DNA of 11,968 bases from Phycisphaerales bacterium (GCA_007127615.1 SKZB01000440.1:1-11968); one strand, 5' to 3'. Positions 1 through 7,638 are shown, numbered from the stretch's first letter. Notes: generated by a model not told the origin, from the letters alone. Translations and numbers: made by a program.

Positions 1-469
1 AGGTGGAGGTCGCGTCGTGCGGGCAATCAGCAGTAGGCGGGGGAGGGGGGCCGCCTGAGTGTACCGCGACCGATTGTGGCCGCGTTCCTTTCATGGACGG
101 AACGCGGCCCATGGGAAACGCCGGTCCCGTGAAGGAACCACGAGGAGAGACGGGAGCCATGCCGTCCGGACCGAACGCTTCCGGTTGAAAGCGGAAGGCA
201 CAACTTGAAGATCACCCGCCGCGCCCGGCCACACCGTGGTCGGCGCGAAAAAACGTTATGACATTATCCCAACGACGGATCGGGTCGTATAACCAGCCAA
301 TCGCCACCCCAAGAACTCCGTCACCGCATTCAGCGCTCCGAGCAGAGGGGTGTACGCTGACTCTGGGACGGATCAAGTGTATCTCAGGTACACAAATTGT
401 CACGCAACAGGAAGAAAATCTTTTTTGCGCAGAGGCGATTCCGAGTCATCGTGCGCGAACGGACTTTGC
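1..469. other. Non-coding stretch left of the ATP-grasp gene
   Basis: I can support no gene here. Short open frames exist in several readings, but none resembles a known protein. A neighbouring gene's last codons could enter from the left: stops in two plus frames fall at 34-36 and 56-58, but this cannot be decided. The stretch holds a strong stem-loop (78-109), two weaker ones (TCCCGT/ACGGGA, 125-155; CTTCCG/CGGAAG, 178-197), a G-rich run at 37-52, and a small dyad GTGTA/TACAC at 377-393. A T6 run at 421-426 has no convincing GC-rich stem in front of it on either strand. I found no clear terminator for the minus-strand cluster. Confidence 0.6.
78..109. repeat. Perfect 11-bp stem-loop
   Basis: GGCCGCGTTCC (78-88) pairs perfectly with GGAACGCGGCC (99-109) across a 10-base loop. 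No T-tract follows on either strand, so it is not a canonical intrinsic terminator. It is immediately followed by CCCATGGG (108-115). It could end transcripts without a U-tract, stabilise an mRNA end, or be a copy of a dispersed repeat. The window alone cannot separate these. Confidence 0.6.
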
Positions 470-2167
470 TTACAGCATTTTGAACCCGCCGATGTCGGCC
501 GGCTGGACGTTCGGCTCCATGTTCGCCGCGTTGACCGGCACACTTTCGAACTGGCCCTTGATCGCCTTGATCCACTGGTTGCCCCGCCGATTGAGATTGA
601 AATCATCGGTCATAAATCGGCCGCGGCTGACCAGAATGCCGAGGTCCGCACCTTCGTAGAGGTAATCGCCCGGCCCGGCGATACGAAGGAAGAACGCGCG
701 GTTCTCAAACTGCACGGTGCGCCGGTGGGTCTGCATGCGCAGGTAGTGAATATTGCCCGCATCATCCATCTCCCAGATGCCGGACTTCGGCGCACGGGTG
801 ATCTGGCCGACCTCATCGCTCGTGTGCTTCATCACCATTTGCGCCCAGGGATCGATGTTGTCCGGGTCGGCCCAGCGATTGTTGAGTTCATCCACATCGA
901 GGCGGTACGGCTGATTCATCCATTCCAGCAGGTGGAACAGGAAGAGCGGCGCGTCGGCGTGGGCGAAAGCGGAAAGGTTCGTCATCGAGCTTGCGCCGGT
1001 GATGCGCGGGTTGACTTCGCCCAGGTAAACCTTGCTGGAATCAAGGTCGAGCAGAAAGTCCAGTTCGAAGTAGCCGCGGTATCCCATCCGCTTGAGTTCG
1101 TCGCCGAACTTCATCGCCATTCGTTTCGCCTGGTTGCGGATGCGCCGGTCGAATGCCTCGGCGAAGACTTCGTTGCCGCACCAGCCGCCCTTGTAGGGCG
1201 TGAGCTGCTTGAACCCGACCAGTTCGGTCATGAGCGGTCCGACGATCGTGCCGTGGCGGGTTACGCACGCTTCGAGTGCCGAGCCGCGGCACTTGATCTT
1301 CTTCATGATCTTGACTTCGGGGGCGGAGACGATGTCTTCCTCGTGCTTCTTGAAATCCCTTTCGCTGGAGATGAAGAACGTGGTATGCCCCGAATCGCCG
1401 TAGGCGGTCTGCACCACCAGTTCCTTGCCGAGTTTCTTCGACGCCTTGCGCAGTGATTCGTAGTCATCGACCTTGGCCAGGACGTTCGGCACGCTGGGCA
1501 CGCCGGCGCGGTCGCCGATGCGAGTCGTTTCCAACTTGTCATCGACTTTGGTGCGCATCTTCGATTTCGGGAAGGCGACTTCCAGCCCCAACTCCTCACA
1601 GAGCTTTTCGGTTTCCTCATCGAACATCAGGAACACCGCTTTGCCGTTGGGACCTCTCGGTTTTTCGCGGTCAGGACAGAGCTTGCCTTTGGCGTTCACG
1701 ACATCGTGCACTTCCTTGTGACTGAGCAGGTAGTTGACGATATCCTCGATCGATTCAAACGGGCGGTGGGGAGTCTCCTGGGGGACGAGCGCGGTGGGAT
1801 GGTTCGCGTCGAAACAGTCGATGTAGTTGATGAAGTAGAAGTTCCGGACCCACTCGTCCATGCCGAGCAGGTTGAACGGTGTCGCGCTGACGAAGTAGAT
1901 CGGCACTTCGTTGCGGTGAAAGAAGCGTCGGATATCGGAGATGCCTTTAAGCGTGCGACGGCGCCGCGCGGTGGCGCCGGCCTGGCCGGTCTTCCTGCGG
2001 GTCGTCTTCCGGGCGGAGGATTTCTTCGCGGAGGACTTCTTGGCCGTCTTCTTACGACGGGTGGTCGTTTTCTGACCCGCAACGCTCGTGGCGGCTTTCT
2101 TGCACACCTTGTTTCTCTTGCGGGCGGGACGGGTCGTTCCGGTCGCTTTTTTGCGGGCCATGGGCAT
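470..2167 (-). CDS. ATP-grasp ligase-like protein with histone-H1-like basic N-terminal tail
   Basis: The 565-residue protein has two parts. Residues 1-73 are almost all Lys, Arg, Ala, Ser and Thr (AKKSS-type repeats, like bacterial histone-H1-like tails). Residues from about 75 look like an ATP-grasp enzyme: a nucleotide-binding segment QTAYGDSGHTTF (253-264), a basic/acidic strand pair (285-302), and a metal-binding end GYFELDF (365-371) with GEVNPRITG (383-391), where E384, N386 and R388 match the family's E-x-N-P-R signature. Such proteins are often labelled biotin carboxylase, but I see no biotinyl carrier motif, so an amide- or peptide-forming ligase is equally possible. The substrate is unknown. 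The start ATG overlaps the decarboxylase stop (TAATG), which implies translational coupling. A second in-frame ATG lies at 2161. GGAG in the end of the upstream gene can serve either. No start codon lies between the end of the tail and the domain, so the tail is probably translated. Confidence 0.85.
   Translation of the reverse strand: MPMARKKATGTTRPARKRNKVCKKAATSVAGQKTTTRRKKTAKKSSAKKSSARKTTRRKTGQAGATARRRRTLKGISDIRRFFHRNEVPIYFVSATPFNLLGMDEWVRNFYFINYIDCFDANHPTALVPQETPHRPFESIEDIVNYLLSHKEVHDVVNAKGKLCPDREKPRGPNGKAVFLMFDEETEKLCEELGLEVAFPKSKMRTKVDDKLETTRIGDRAGVPSVPNVLAKVDDYESLRKASKKLGKELVVQTAYGDSGHTTFFISSERDFKKHEEDIVSAPEVKIMKKIKCRGSALEACVTRHGTIVGPLMTELVGFKQLTPYKGGWCGNEVFAEAFDRRIRNQAKRMAMKFGDELKRMGYRGYFELDFLLDLDSSKVYLGEVNPRITGASSMTNLSAFAHADAPLFLFHLLEWMNQPYRLDVDELNNRWADPDNIDPWAQMVMKHTSDEVGQITRAPKSGIWEMDDAGNIHYLRMQTHRRTVQFENRAFFLRIAGPGDYLYEGADLGILVSRGRFMTDDFNLNRRGNQWIKAIKGQFESVPVNAANMEPNVQPADIGGFKML
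2012..2041. repeat. Tandem 15-bp repeat encoding the KKSSA motif
   Basis: Two adjacent 15-base units (2012-2026 and 2027-2041) differ at two positions. On the coding strand they give KKSSA followed by KKSSA, inside the basic tail of the ATP-grasp protein. This suggests that part of the tail grew by slippage or duplication. Confidence 0.65.
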
Positions 2168-5007
2168 TACTCTCCGGTTTCGGTGAGGTGGGGAACGGGT
2201 TGTTCAATGAGCGTGGTCTGCGCCTGGTCGATTGCTTCTTCCGTGAAGACGCGCAGACCGTACTCCGGCTTATATCCGTGAATCTCTTTCACATCGACGG
2301 CCAGAAGGTAGTCCAGAATGTCACGCGTAATGACCTGACCCGGCACGAGGACGGGGAAGCCGGGCGGATACGGCGTGATGAACGCGGCGGAGACCAGCTC
2401 GCGTCCACTCGACAGGACCGCATCAATCTCGGCGCCGAGTTTGAAGTGCTCCAGCAGGTTGACATCGTAGGACATGAAGAAAGCGCGGCGGATGTCGCCT
2501 TCCGCCGTGCCCGTCTCCGGAGCCGGCTTGAACGCGGGATGAAAGAAGCTGAAGTTCGGCAGGGGCGGCAACTCCTGCGTCAGACTCGTCACTTTCCGGT
2601 CGTACAGTCGCCGATCAATGTCGCTACTGCTGGCAAGACGATCTTCAATCTCCTGGCCGATGCGGCCGAGGACTTCGATCAGGTGGGCGACATCGCCGCG
2701 ACTCATGCCGATATTGGTCAGGAACAGGACGCTGTTGCGCGAGGTCTTGTTGATCTGGATGTCATGCTGATCCATGAGCAGATGGCGGAGCGTGTCGCCG
2801 TCAATTCCGGTGCGGCCGACGTGCACCGTCACCCGCGTGGGATCGAGCGCGAACTCATCGTTCCGCCACGCCTCCTCCATGCGGGCCCAGCCCTGGTCGG
2901 GGTCGTAGTAGAACTCCAGCCCGGAGGGCCGGTACTCCTCGGGAATCAGATCCGCCGGTCGAAGGACGGAGAAGCACGCCTTGATCGTCGGATGGCTGTA
3001 GATCCGTTCCCGCATCGTCATCGCCAGCGAAATGGACTTCTGCACCATCTCGTACCCTTCGAGTTCGACCTGCCGGCGGCCGACGTCGAGCGAGGCGATG
3101 ATCTGGTAGTTCGGCGAGGTCGAGGTGTGCGTCATGAACGCTTCGTTGAACGCATCCCGGGCGTGCTGCTCAAAGTCCTGATCGTGGACATGCATCATCG
3201 AACCCTGCCGCAGCGCGGTGAGGGTCTTGTGCGTGGACTGCGTGGCGTACACGCGCACGCGGGCTCGATCCGGATCGGGCATCAGCGTCTGATCGAGCCA
3301 GGTCGCATCATCCTCGGGGTCGAGTTTGTCGAACGATTCTCGCCACGCCCGGTATTTGGCGCGGTAGCTCTCGCTTTTGAAATCCTCCCGCAGCTTCTTC
3401 GCGGCGTACATGCCCGTCCGCATGCGGAGCGTGGGATTGAACGCCGCGAAGCCGAACCACGCTTCATCCCAGAGAAAGATCATGTCCGGCTTGATCGCCA
3501 GCACTTCACGCATGATCTTCTCCGGATGGTAGGTGATGCCGTCAAACGTGCAGTTGGTCAGCAGCAGCATGCGCACGCGGTCGAGTTTGCCCGCGCGTTT
3601 CAGTTCGAGCAGTTGGTGTTTGATTTCCCGCAGCGGCACCGCGCCGTACATCGTGTACTCCGTCAGCGGATAGGCATCGAGATACACCGGGTACGAGCCG
3701 GCGAGCACCATCGCGTAGTGATGCGACTTGTGACAGTCGTGCGCCACGAGCACGATGTCGCCCGGCCGGACGAGCGCCTGAACGACAATTTTGTTGGCCG
3801 TCGATGTCCCGTTGGTGGCGAAGTACGTCCGCTGCGCGCCGAAGGCGCGGGCGGCGAGATCCTGGGCGCGCTTGATGGCGCCGTGCGGCTGGAGCAGTGA
3901 ATCCAGCCCGCCGCTGGTCGCGCTCGTTTCGGCGAGGAAAATGTTCGGGCCGTAGAACTTGCCCATGTCCTTCGCCCAGTGCGAGTTCGTGATCGACTTG
4001 CCCCGGGCGATCGGCAGGGCATGGAAGACCCCGGTCGGCCGCTGGGCGTATTTGCGCAGGGCGTCAAAGAACGGCGTTTCGTAGCGCGAACGGATGCCCT
4101 TGAGAATGCTCAGGTGAAGTTCGAGGTAATTGTCGAGCCGGTAGAAGACGCGGCGAAAGGTATGCCCCAGCCGGCCGGCGACGTCTTCCACGGCAGAATC
4201 GGTGACCACAAACAGATCCAGCTCCGGCCGGAGAATCTTGCTGATCCGTCCCAGCTCCAGCGTGCGCTCCATACCGTACACCCGCGCGGGCTTCTCGCTG
4301 CGCATCATGTCGAGATACCGCTGGAAGATCGAGTGCTCATTTTGCGTGCGAAACCGCAGGTTGTAGCGGAACACGCACGATTGAATCGTGTGGTTGAACA
4401 GGATGGCGATCGCGGCATCCTCAAAGCTGCGCGCGAACACCACGTCGTAGATGAACTCATCCTCATCGCGCCGCAGATCCAGCAGTGCCTCGCGCAATTG
4501 CTCGTGCTCTTCTTCATCGATGTCGTCGACAAACAGCACTTCAAAGTACGGCCGCTGATCAGCATTGCGGTCCATGCCGGAATCGGTGTGATGCGGGTGA
4601 CGATGATCACGCTGGTTCTGGCCGTGCGCCGCTCGACGTGAATCCTGTGAAGACTCTTCGCCGCGCAGTCCGATCGTGCGGTACGCATCACTGATCAGCA
4701 TGCGCGTGATGTCTTTGACCTGTTGGGCGAGCGCTTCGTACTGGTTGCGGTCAAACAGGCGATTCAGTTGTCCGAGCGCTTCCGGGCCGGGATACGCCCA
4801 GAAGACTTCGAGATGGCGGAGGGTCTCCAGCTCCTCGGCGACCGCGGCCCGTGGTTCTTCAAACGCGCCGCCCTGCTGCGCGATCTCCCGCAACCAGTTC
4901 GTGTGGTACTGCAGATCATTCCATGTATCACGCCGTAGCTGCGCCGCATCGTACTGGTGTGGTCGGGGGCGGCGGGGGGTGGGGGAGTACGCAGCGAAGC
5001 CGGACAT
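2167..5007 (-). CDS. Orn/Lys/Arg decarboxylase, PLP-dependent (fold type I), long form
   Basis: The 946-residue protein should decarboxylate a basic amino acid to a diamine or agmatine. A response-regulator-like wing domain (about 154-305, beginning YFEVLFVDD) precedes the PLP domain. Recognisable positions are FLAETSATSGGLDSLL (357-372), NGTSTANK (399-406), HDCHKSHH (423-430), DEAWFGF (514-520, with D514 the likely PLP-pyridine aspartate) and STHKT (591-595, K594 the Schiff-base lysine). EAFMTHTSTSP (622-632) and a C-terminal domain with PPGFPVLVPGQ (881-891) follow. The pattern is that of E. coli LdcI/AdiA, but substrate choice cannot be read here. About 150 residues precede the wing domain, including a His-rich linker (128-140), and the D514-K594 spacing is about 40 residues longer than in LdcI. 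The start at 5007 has a good Shine-Dalgarno. The gene follows the amidohydrolase by 50 bases and overlaps the ATP-grasp gene by one base. Confidence 0.92.
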   Translation of the reverse strand: MSGFAAYSPTPRRPRPHQYDAAQLRRDTWNDLQYHTNWLREIAQQGGAFEEPRAAVAEELETLRHLEVFWAYPGPEALGQLNRLFDRNQYEALAQQVKDITRMLISDAYRTIGLRGEESSQDSRRAAHGQNQRDHRHPHHTDSGMDRNADQRPYFEVLFVDDIDEEEHEQLREALLDLRRDEDEFIYDVVFARSFEDAAIAILFNHTIQSCVFRYNLRFRTQNEHSIFQRYLDMMRSEKPARVYGMERTLELGRISKILRPELDLFVVTDSAVEDVAGRLGHTFRRVFYRLDNYLELHLSILKGIRSRYETPFFDALRKYAQRPTGVFHALPIARGKSITNSHWAKDMGKFYGPNIFLAETSATSGGLDSLLQPHGAIKRAQDLAARAFGAQRTYFATNGTSTANKIVVQALVRPGDIVLVAHDCHKSHHYAMVLAGSYPVYLDAYPLTEYTMYGAVPLREIKHQLLELKRAGKLDRVRMLLLTNCTFDGITYHPEKIMREVLAIKPDMIFLWDEAWFGFAAFNPTLRMRTGMYAAKKLREDFKSESYRAKYRAWRESFDKLDPEDDATWLDQTLMPDPDRARVRVYATQSTHKTLTALRQGSMMHVHDQDFEQHARDAFNEAFMTHTSTSPNYQIIASLDVGRRQVELEGYEMVQKSISLAMTMRERIYSHPTIKACFSVLRPADLIPEEYRPSGLEFYYDPDQGWARMEEAWRNDEFALDPTRVTVHVGRTGIDGDTLRHLLMDQHDIQINKTSRNSVLFLTNIGMSRGDVAHLIEVLGRIGQEIEDRLASSSDIDRRLYDRKVTSLTQELPPLPNFSFFHPAFKPAPETGTAEGDIRRAFFMSYDVNLLEHFKLGAEIDAVLSSGRELVSAAFITPYPPGFPVLVPGQVITRDILDYLLAVDVKEIHGYKPEYGLRVFTEEAIDQAQTTLIEQPVPHLTETGE
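4961..4986 (+). other. G-rich tract on the template strand near the decarboxylase start
   Basis: Runs of five, two, six and five G occur within 26 bases. They lie opposite codons for a Pro/Arg-rich segment near residues 8-16 of the decarboxylase. The G-rich strand is the template for that gene. A two-tetrad quadruplex is possible; a full three-tetrad motif would need one long run to be split. The tract may simply reflect Pro/Arg codons in a GC-rich genome. Confidence 0.35.
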
Positions 5008-5013
5008 GGAAAG

Positions 5014-5023
5014 TTCCTTCCTC
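5014..5023 (-). promoter_or_regulatory. Shine-Dalgarno of the decarboxylase gene
   Basis: On the minus strand the sequence GAGGAAGGAA lies just before the ATG at 5007, with AAGGA ending seven bases from it. It is the strongest ribosome site in the cluster and fixes this start. The upstream amidohydrolase start has nothing comparable. Confidence 0.7.
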
Positions 5024-5057
5024 AGGCGAACGGCCCGATCGGACGAGACTCTGCGAA

Positions 5058-6068
5058 TCAGTATGCACTGGGGGGCGACTGGCCATGCATCGACTGCGTC
5101 GAAGACGGCGAAGGCGGTGCCGGGCTTGCCGGGGCCGGGGCCGGCTCATCCGGGGCGGGCGGCACACCGGGTTTGTCCGACGGCGGCACCGGCGCCTGGT
5201 CCAGCCCGGCGCGCGAACCGCGCTGCTGCTTCATCAGAGGTCCCAGCGTGTTCAGGTACGACGTACACCGTTCGCACCCTTTGTACACGTCGAATTCAAT
5301 CTTCCGGTCTCGGAAGCTCTTCAGGGGCTGGCCGAGACCGCGCAATCCCACCTCGCGCGTGCGCCGGGCGCGATCGAGATCGATCTCGATCGGAATCATT
5401 TCCTGTCCGTGGCCGGCCTGGTACAGGACATCGCCCATCGGGCCGACGACGATCGACTGGCCGGTGCCGCCGTCGCCCGAACCGTTGATATCGACGACGA
5501 AGCACTGATTGGTGGCGGCCGTGGAACGCGCAATCGACAATTCCACGTCGCGATCAATCGAATTGGTCAGGGTCGGGTGAATAATCACCTCCGCGCCCAT
5601 CGCGGCGAGCGTGCGACTGGTCTCCGGGAACCACATGTCGTAACAGATCGACATGCCGAAACGACCGATCTCCGGCACATCGAAGATACAGAAAGCCTCG
5701 CCCGGCTCAACCCCGGTTTCGTACGGCAGGAAGGGAAAGATTTTGCGGTATCGCGCGACCACCTCGCCGCTCGGCGCGATGACCGGTGCGGTGTTGTAGA
5801 CGACCTCATCGCACTTCTCGAACAACGTGCCGGGGACGAGCCAGATCTTGTGCCGCTCGGCAAACTTGCGGTAGGCCTCCTCCGCCGGGCTCGGCAGCGG
5901 CTGAGCGTGGCCGGTGAACCCGCCGAATGTGGCCAGTTCGCTCACCACAACCATCTGCACCCAGGGGTAGAGGAACATCAGCGTGTCCATCCGCGCCAGG
6001 ATGTGATCCAGGTTGTGGTGCTGTGCGGAGAGGTGAAGTTGAAGGCCGGCGATGGCAAATGGTGTCAT
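5058..6068 (-). CDS. Nitrilase-superfamily carbon-nitrogen hydrolase (amidase or carbamoylamine hydrolase type)
   Basis: The 336-residue protein hydrolyses a C-N bond of an amide or carbamoyl compound. The Glu-Lys-Cys triad is complete: E44 in VVSELATF, K109 in ARYRKIFPF, and nucleophile C142 in SICYDMWFPE, with a second conserved acid at E117. The catalytic domain occupies about residues 3-262. Relatives include N-carbamoylputrescine amidohydrolase (AguB) and 5-aminovaleramidase (DavA), and either role would fit beside a basic amino acid decarboxylase. The sequence does not choose between them. After a C-x-x-C pair (C265, C268) comes a Pro/Ala/Ser-rich tail of about 50 residues with no domain, making the protein longer than the usual 260-300. 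The start at 6068 fits the first strand (FAIAGLQ), but no Shine-Dalgarno is visible. The gene lies 50 bases upstream of the decarboxylase and 141 bases after the aminotransferase. Confidence 0.88.
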   Translation of the reverse strand: MTPFAIAGLQLHLSAQHHNLDHILARMDTLMFLYPWVQMVVVSELATFGGFTGHAQPLPSPAEEAYRKFAERHKIWLVPGTLFEKCDEVVYNTAPVIAPSGEVVARYRKIFPFLPYETGVEPGEAFCIFDVPEIGRFGMSICYDMWFPETSRTLAAMGAEVIIHPTLTNSIDRDVELSIARSTAATNQCFVVDINGSGDGGTGQSIVVGPMGDVLYQAGHGQEMIPIEIDLDRARRTREVGLRGLGQPLKSFRDRKIEFDVYKGCERCTSYLNTLGPLMKQQRGSRAGLDQAPVPPSDKPGVPPAPDEPAPAPASPAPPSPSSTQSMHGQSPPSAY

Positions 6069-6164
6069 ATTCAGTCGGTCGGTGGAGGGTGAGGCGGGTG
6101 GTGTTCGGCCGGAGGTGATTGGATCGGGCGCGATTCAATGGTCGTGCTTCGGATCCCGCATGAT

Positions 6165-6200
6165 GACCAGGTCGTTCCTGCCGTTCTCGGCGACCTGGTC
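6165..6200 (-). repeat. Perfect 10-bp stem-loop between aminotransferase and amidohydrolase genes
   Basis: GACCAGGTCG (6165-6174) and CGACCTGGTC (6191-6200) form a perfect inverted repeat with a 16-base loop, starting about 10 bases after the aminotransferase stop. No U-run follows on the minus strand. Plausible roles are mRNA processing or 3'-end protection inside the operon, partial termination, or an operator. The sequence does not decide. Confidence 0.55.
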
Positions 6201-6209
6201 GCGAAGTTT

Positions 6210-7568
6210 TCACCGGGCGGCCGCAACGGGCGGCGCGGATGAACCGGATTTCCGGGCGTCGACCGCCTTGATGATTTCCTCTTCAAGGATATCCAATCCG
6301 CGCTCGAGCTGTTCATCGGAGATGACCAGCGGCGAGAGAACGCGGATGGTCGTGCCGGCCGCGCCGGCGGGGATGACCAGCAGACCGCGCTCGATGCATT
6401 GGTCCAGGGCGGCCCGCACTGCGGTCGGCGCGGGTCTGGACTTGTCGCCATTTTCGCCGAAGACGATCGCCTGCATCGCGCCGAGTCCCCGGACGTCCAC
6501 AACCCAGTCGCACGCTGCCTTGATACGGTTGAATCGTTCGTGGACGATTCGGCCGATTTCCGCCGCACGGTCGTTGAGATTGAGTTCCTCCATGCGCCGA
6601 ATCGTCGCCAGTGCCGCGGCGCACGCGATCGGATTGCCGCCGTACGTTCCGCCGCACGTGCCGGGCTGGGCCTTGTCCATCACCGACGCCTTGCCGATCA
6701 CGCAGGAGATCGGCAGCCCGCCGCCCATCGATTTCGCCCACGGCGAGAGGTCCGGCTTCACCCCGAAGTGGTCGTACGACGCCCATTTGCCGGTACGGCA
6801 GAAGCCCGCCTGCACTTCGTCGAAGATGAGCACGATGCCGTTCTCATCGCAGATCTCGCGCAGGCCCTTGAGGTAGCGCTCGGGCGCGACGCAGAACCCG
6901 CCTTCGCCCTGCACCACTTCAATGATGATTGCCGCGACATCTTCCGCGCTGACCATATTGGTGAACGCCTGGCGCAGCCGGTGAAGTTCACGGTCAATGA
7001 ACGCATCAAGATCGAGTCCATCGCCGTACCGAAAGTGGTTCGGGTAGGGCAGCCGGTAGACTTCCGGCACGAACGGCCCACAACCGACTTTGTAGCCGGT
7101 CTTGCTGGTCAGGGTCGCGCAGAGCAGCGTCCGGCCGTGGAATCCTTCGCTGAAGGCGATCACCGCCGGGCGGCCGGTGGCCTGTTTGGCCATCTTGATC
7201 GAATTCTCCACCGCTTCCGCGCCGGAGTTGACCAGCATCGCCTTGGTCTTCTCGTTCGGATCGTCCGAATGGGGGAAGAGTTCGACGAGCTTCTCGCAGA
7301 GTTCGATGTACGGCTCGTAGGTCGAAACGTGAATGCAGGCGTGGGTGAGTTTGGCGGCCTGCTCCTGCACGGCCTTCACGACGGCCTCGTCGCAGTGGCC
7401 GACGTTCATGACGCCGATCCCGCCGGCGAAATCGATGAATTCCCTGCCATCAACATCGGTGATGATCGCCCCTTTGGCCGAGGCGGCGGTGGAGGTGCCG
7501 GCAAACCGCGCCACGGCCCGCGGCACGACCGCTTCACGACGCTGCAACAGTTGATCGGTCTGGCTCAT
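6210..7568 (-). CDS. gabT: Class III aminotransferase, 4-aminobutyrate (or 5-aminovalerate) aminotransferase type
   Basis: The 452-residue PLP enzyme should move the terminal amino group of GABA or 5-aminovalerate to 2-oxoglutarate, giving succinate or glutarate semialdehyde. It resembles E. coli GabT throughout: FAGGIGVMNVGH (47-58), VNSGAEAVENS (113-123) for phosphate binding, GFHGRT (142-147), QGEGGF (220-225) with E222, FDEVQAGF (249-256) with D250 and Q253, Schiff-base K279 in PWAKSMGGG, and GGTYGGNP (306-313). Its length is close to GabT with about 20 extra C-terminal residues. I chose the ATG at 7568 (MSQTDQ). A TTG two codons upstream (7574) is possible. Ribosome-site signal is weak. 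The open frame continues 24 sense codons past the TGA. It lies in the same orientation between the dehydrogenase and amidohydrolase genes, which supports a pathway role. The exact omega-amino acid is not certain. Confidence 0.9.
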   Translation of the reverse strand: MSQTDQLLQRREAVVPRAVARFAGTSTAASAKGAIITDVDGREFIDFAGGIGVMNVGHCDEAVVKAVQEQAAKLTHACIHVSTYEPYIELCEKLVELFPHSDDPNEKTKAMLVNSGAEAVENSIKMAKQATGRPAVIAFSEGFHGRTLLCATLTSKTGYKVGCGPFVPEVYRLPYPNHFRYGDGLDLDAFIDRELHRLRQAFTNMVSAEDVAAIIIEVVQGEGGFCVAPERYLKGLREICDENGIVLIFDEVQAGFCRTGKWASYDHFGVKPDLSPWAKSMGGGLPISCVIGKASVMDKAQPGTCGGTYGGNPIACAAALATIRRMEELNLNDRAAEIGRIVHERFNRIKAACDWVVDVRGLGAMQAIVFGENGDKSRPAPTAVRAALDQCIERGLLVIPAGAAGTTIRVLSPLVISDEQLERGLDILEEEIIKAVDARKSGSSAPPVAAAR

Positions 7569-7580
7569 AATCAAGACTCA

Positions 7581-7590
7581 CTTTCGAAAG
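7581..7590. promoter_or_regulatory. 10-bp palindrome just upstream of the aminotransferase start
   Basis: CTTTCGAAAG is a perfect palindrome centred about 18 bases upstream of the aminotransferase ATG. On its own it could be chance. It is the last of several dyads in this gap. Confidence 0.3.
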
Positions 7591-7638
7591 AATCCTCGGC
7601 GGTCCCGAGATGCAAGGACACCGGATTGATGAATCGCG

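Noticed and set aside
1..188. Small gene at the left edge in the frame beginning with GTG at 3
   Set aside because: The translation is Gly/Pro-rich low-complexity sequence running through the strong stem-loop, with no family resemblance or ribosome site.
403..429. Intrinsic terminator around the T6 run at 421-426
   Set aside because: The possible pairing (CGCAA/TTGCG with an AT-rich, bulged interior) is weak on both strands and is not a GC-rich stem followed by a U-tract.
350..1456. Long plus-strand open frame opposite the ATP-grasp gene (similar ones at 2188-3900, 6399-7754 and, on the minus strand, 9429-10499)
   Set aside because: Each lies antisense to a gene with clear family motifs, shows no recognisable domain, and is the sort of frame high-GC codon bias creates on the opposite strand.
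470..2167. Biotin carboxylase as the name of the ATP-grasp gene
   Set aside because: Only the general ATP-grasp features are visible. There is no biotinyl carrier motif or carboxyltransferase gene nearby, so naming the reaction would overstate the evidence.
2167..6068. A complete arginine decarboxylase to putrescine route (SpeA, AguA, AguB)
   Set aside because: No agmatine deiminase gene is present in the window, and the hydrolase cannot be fixed as carbamoylputrescine-specific from its sequence, so this remains only one of several options.
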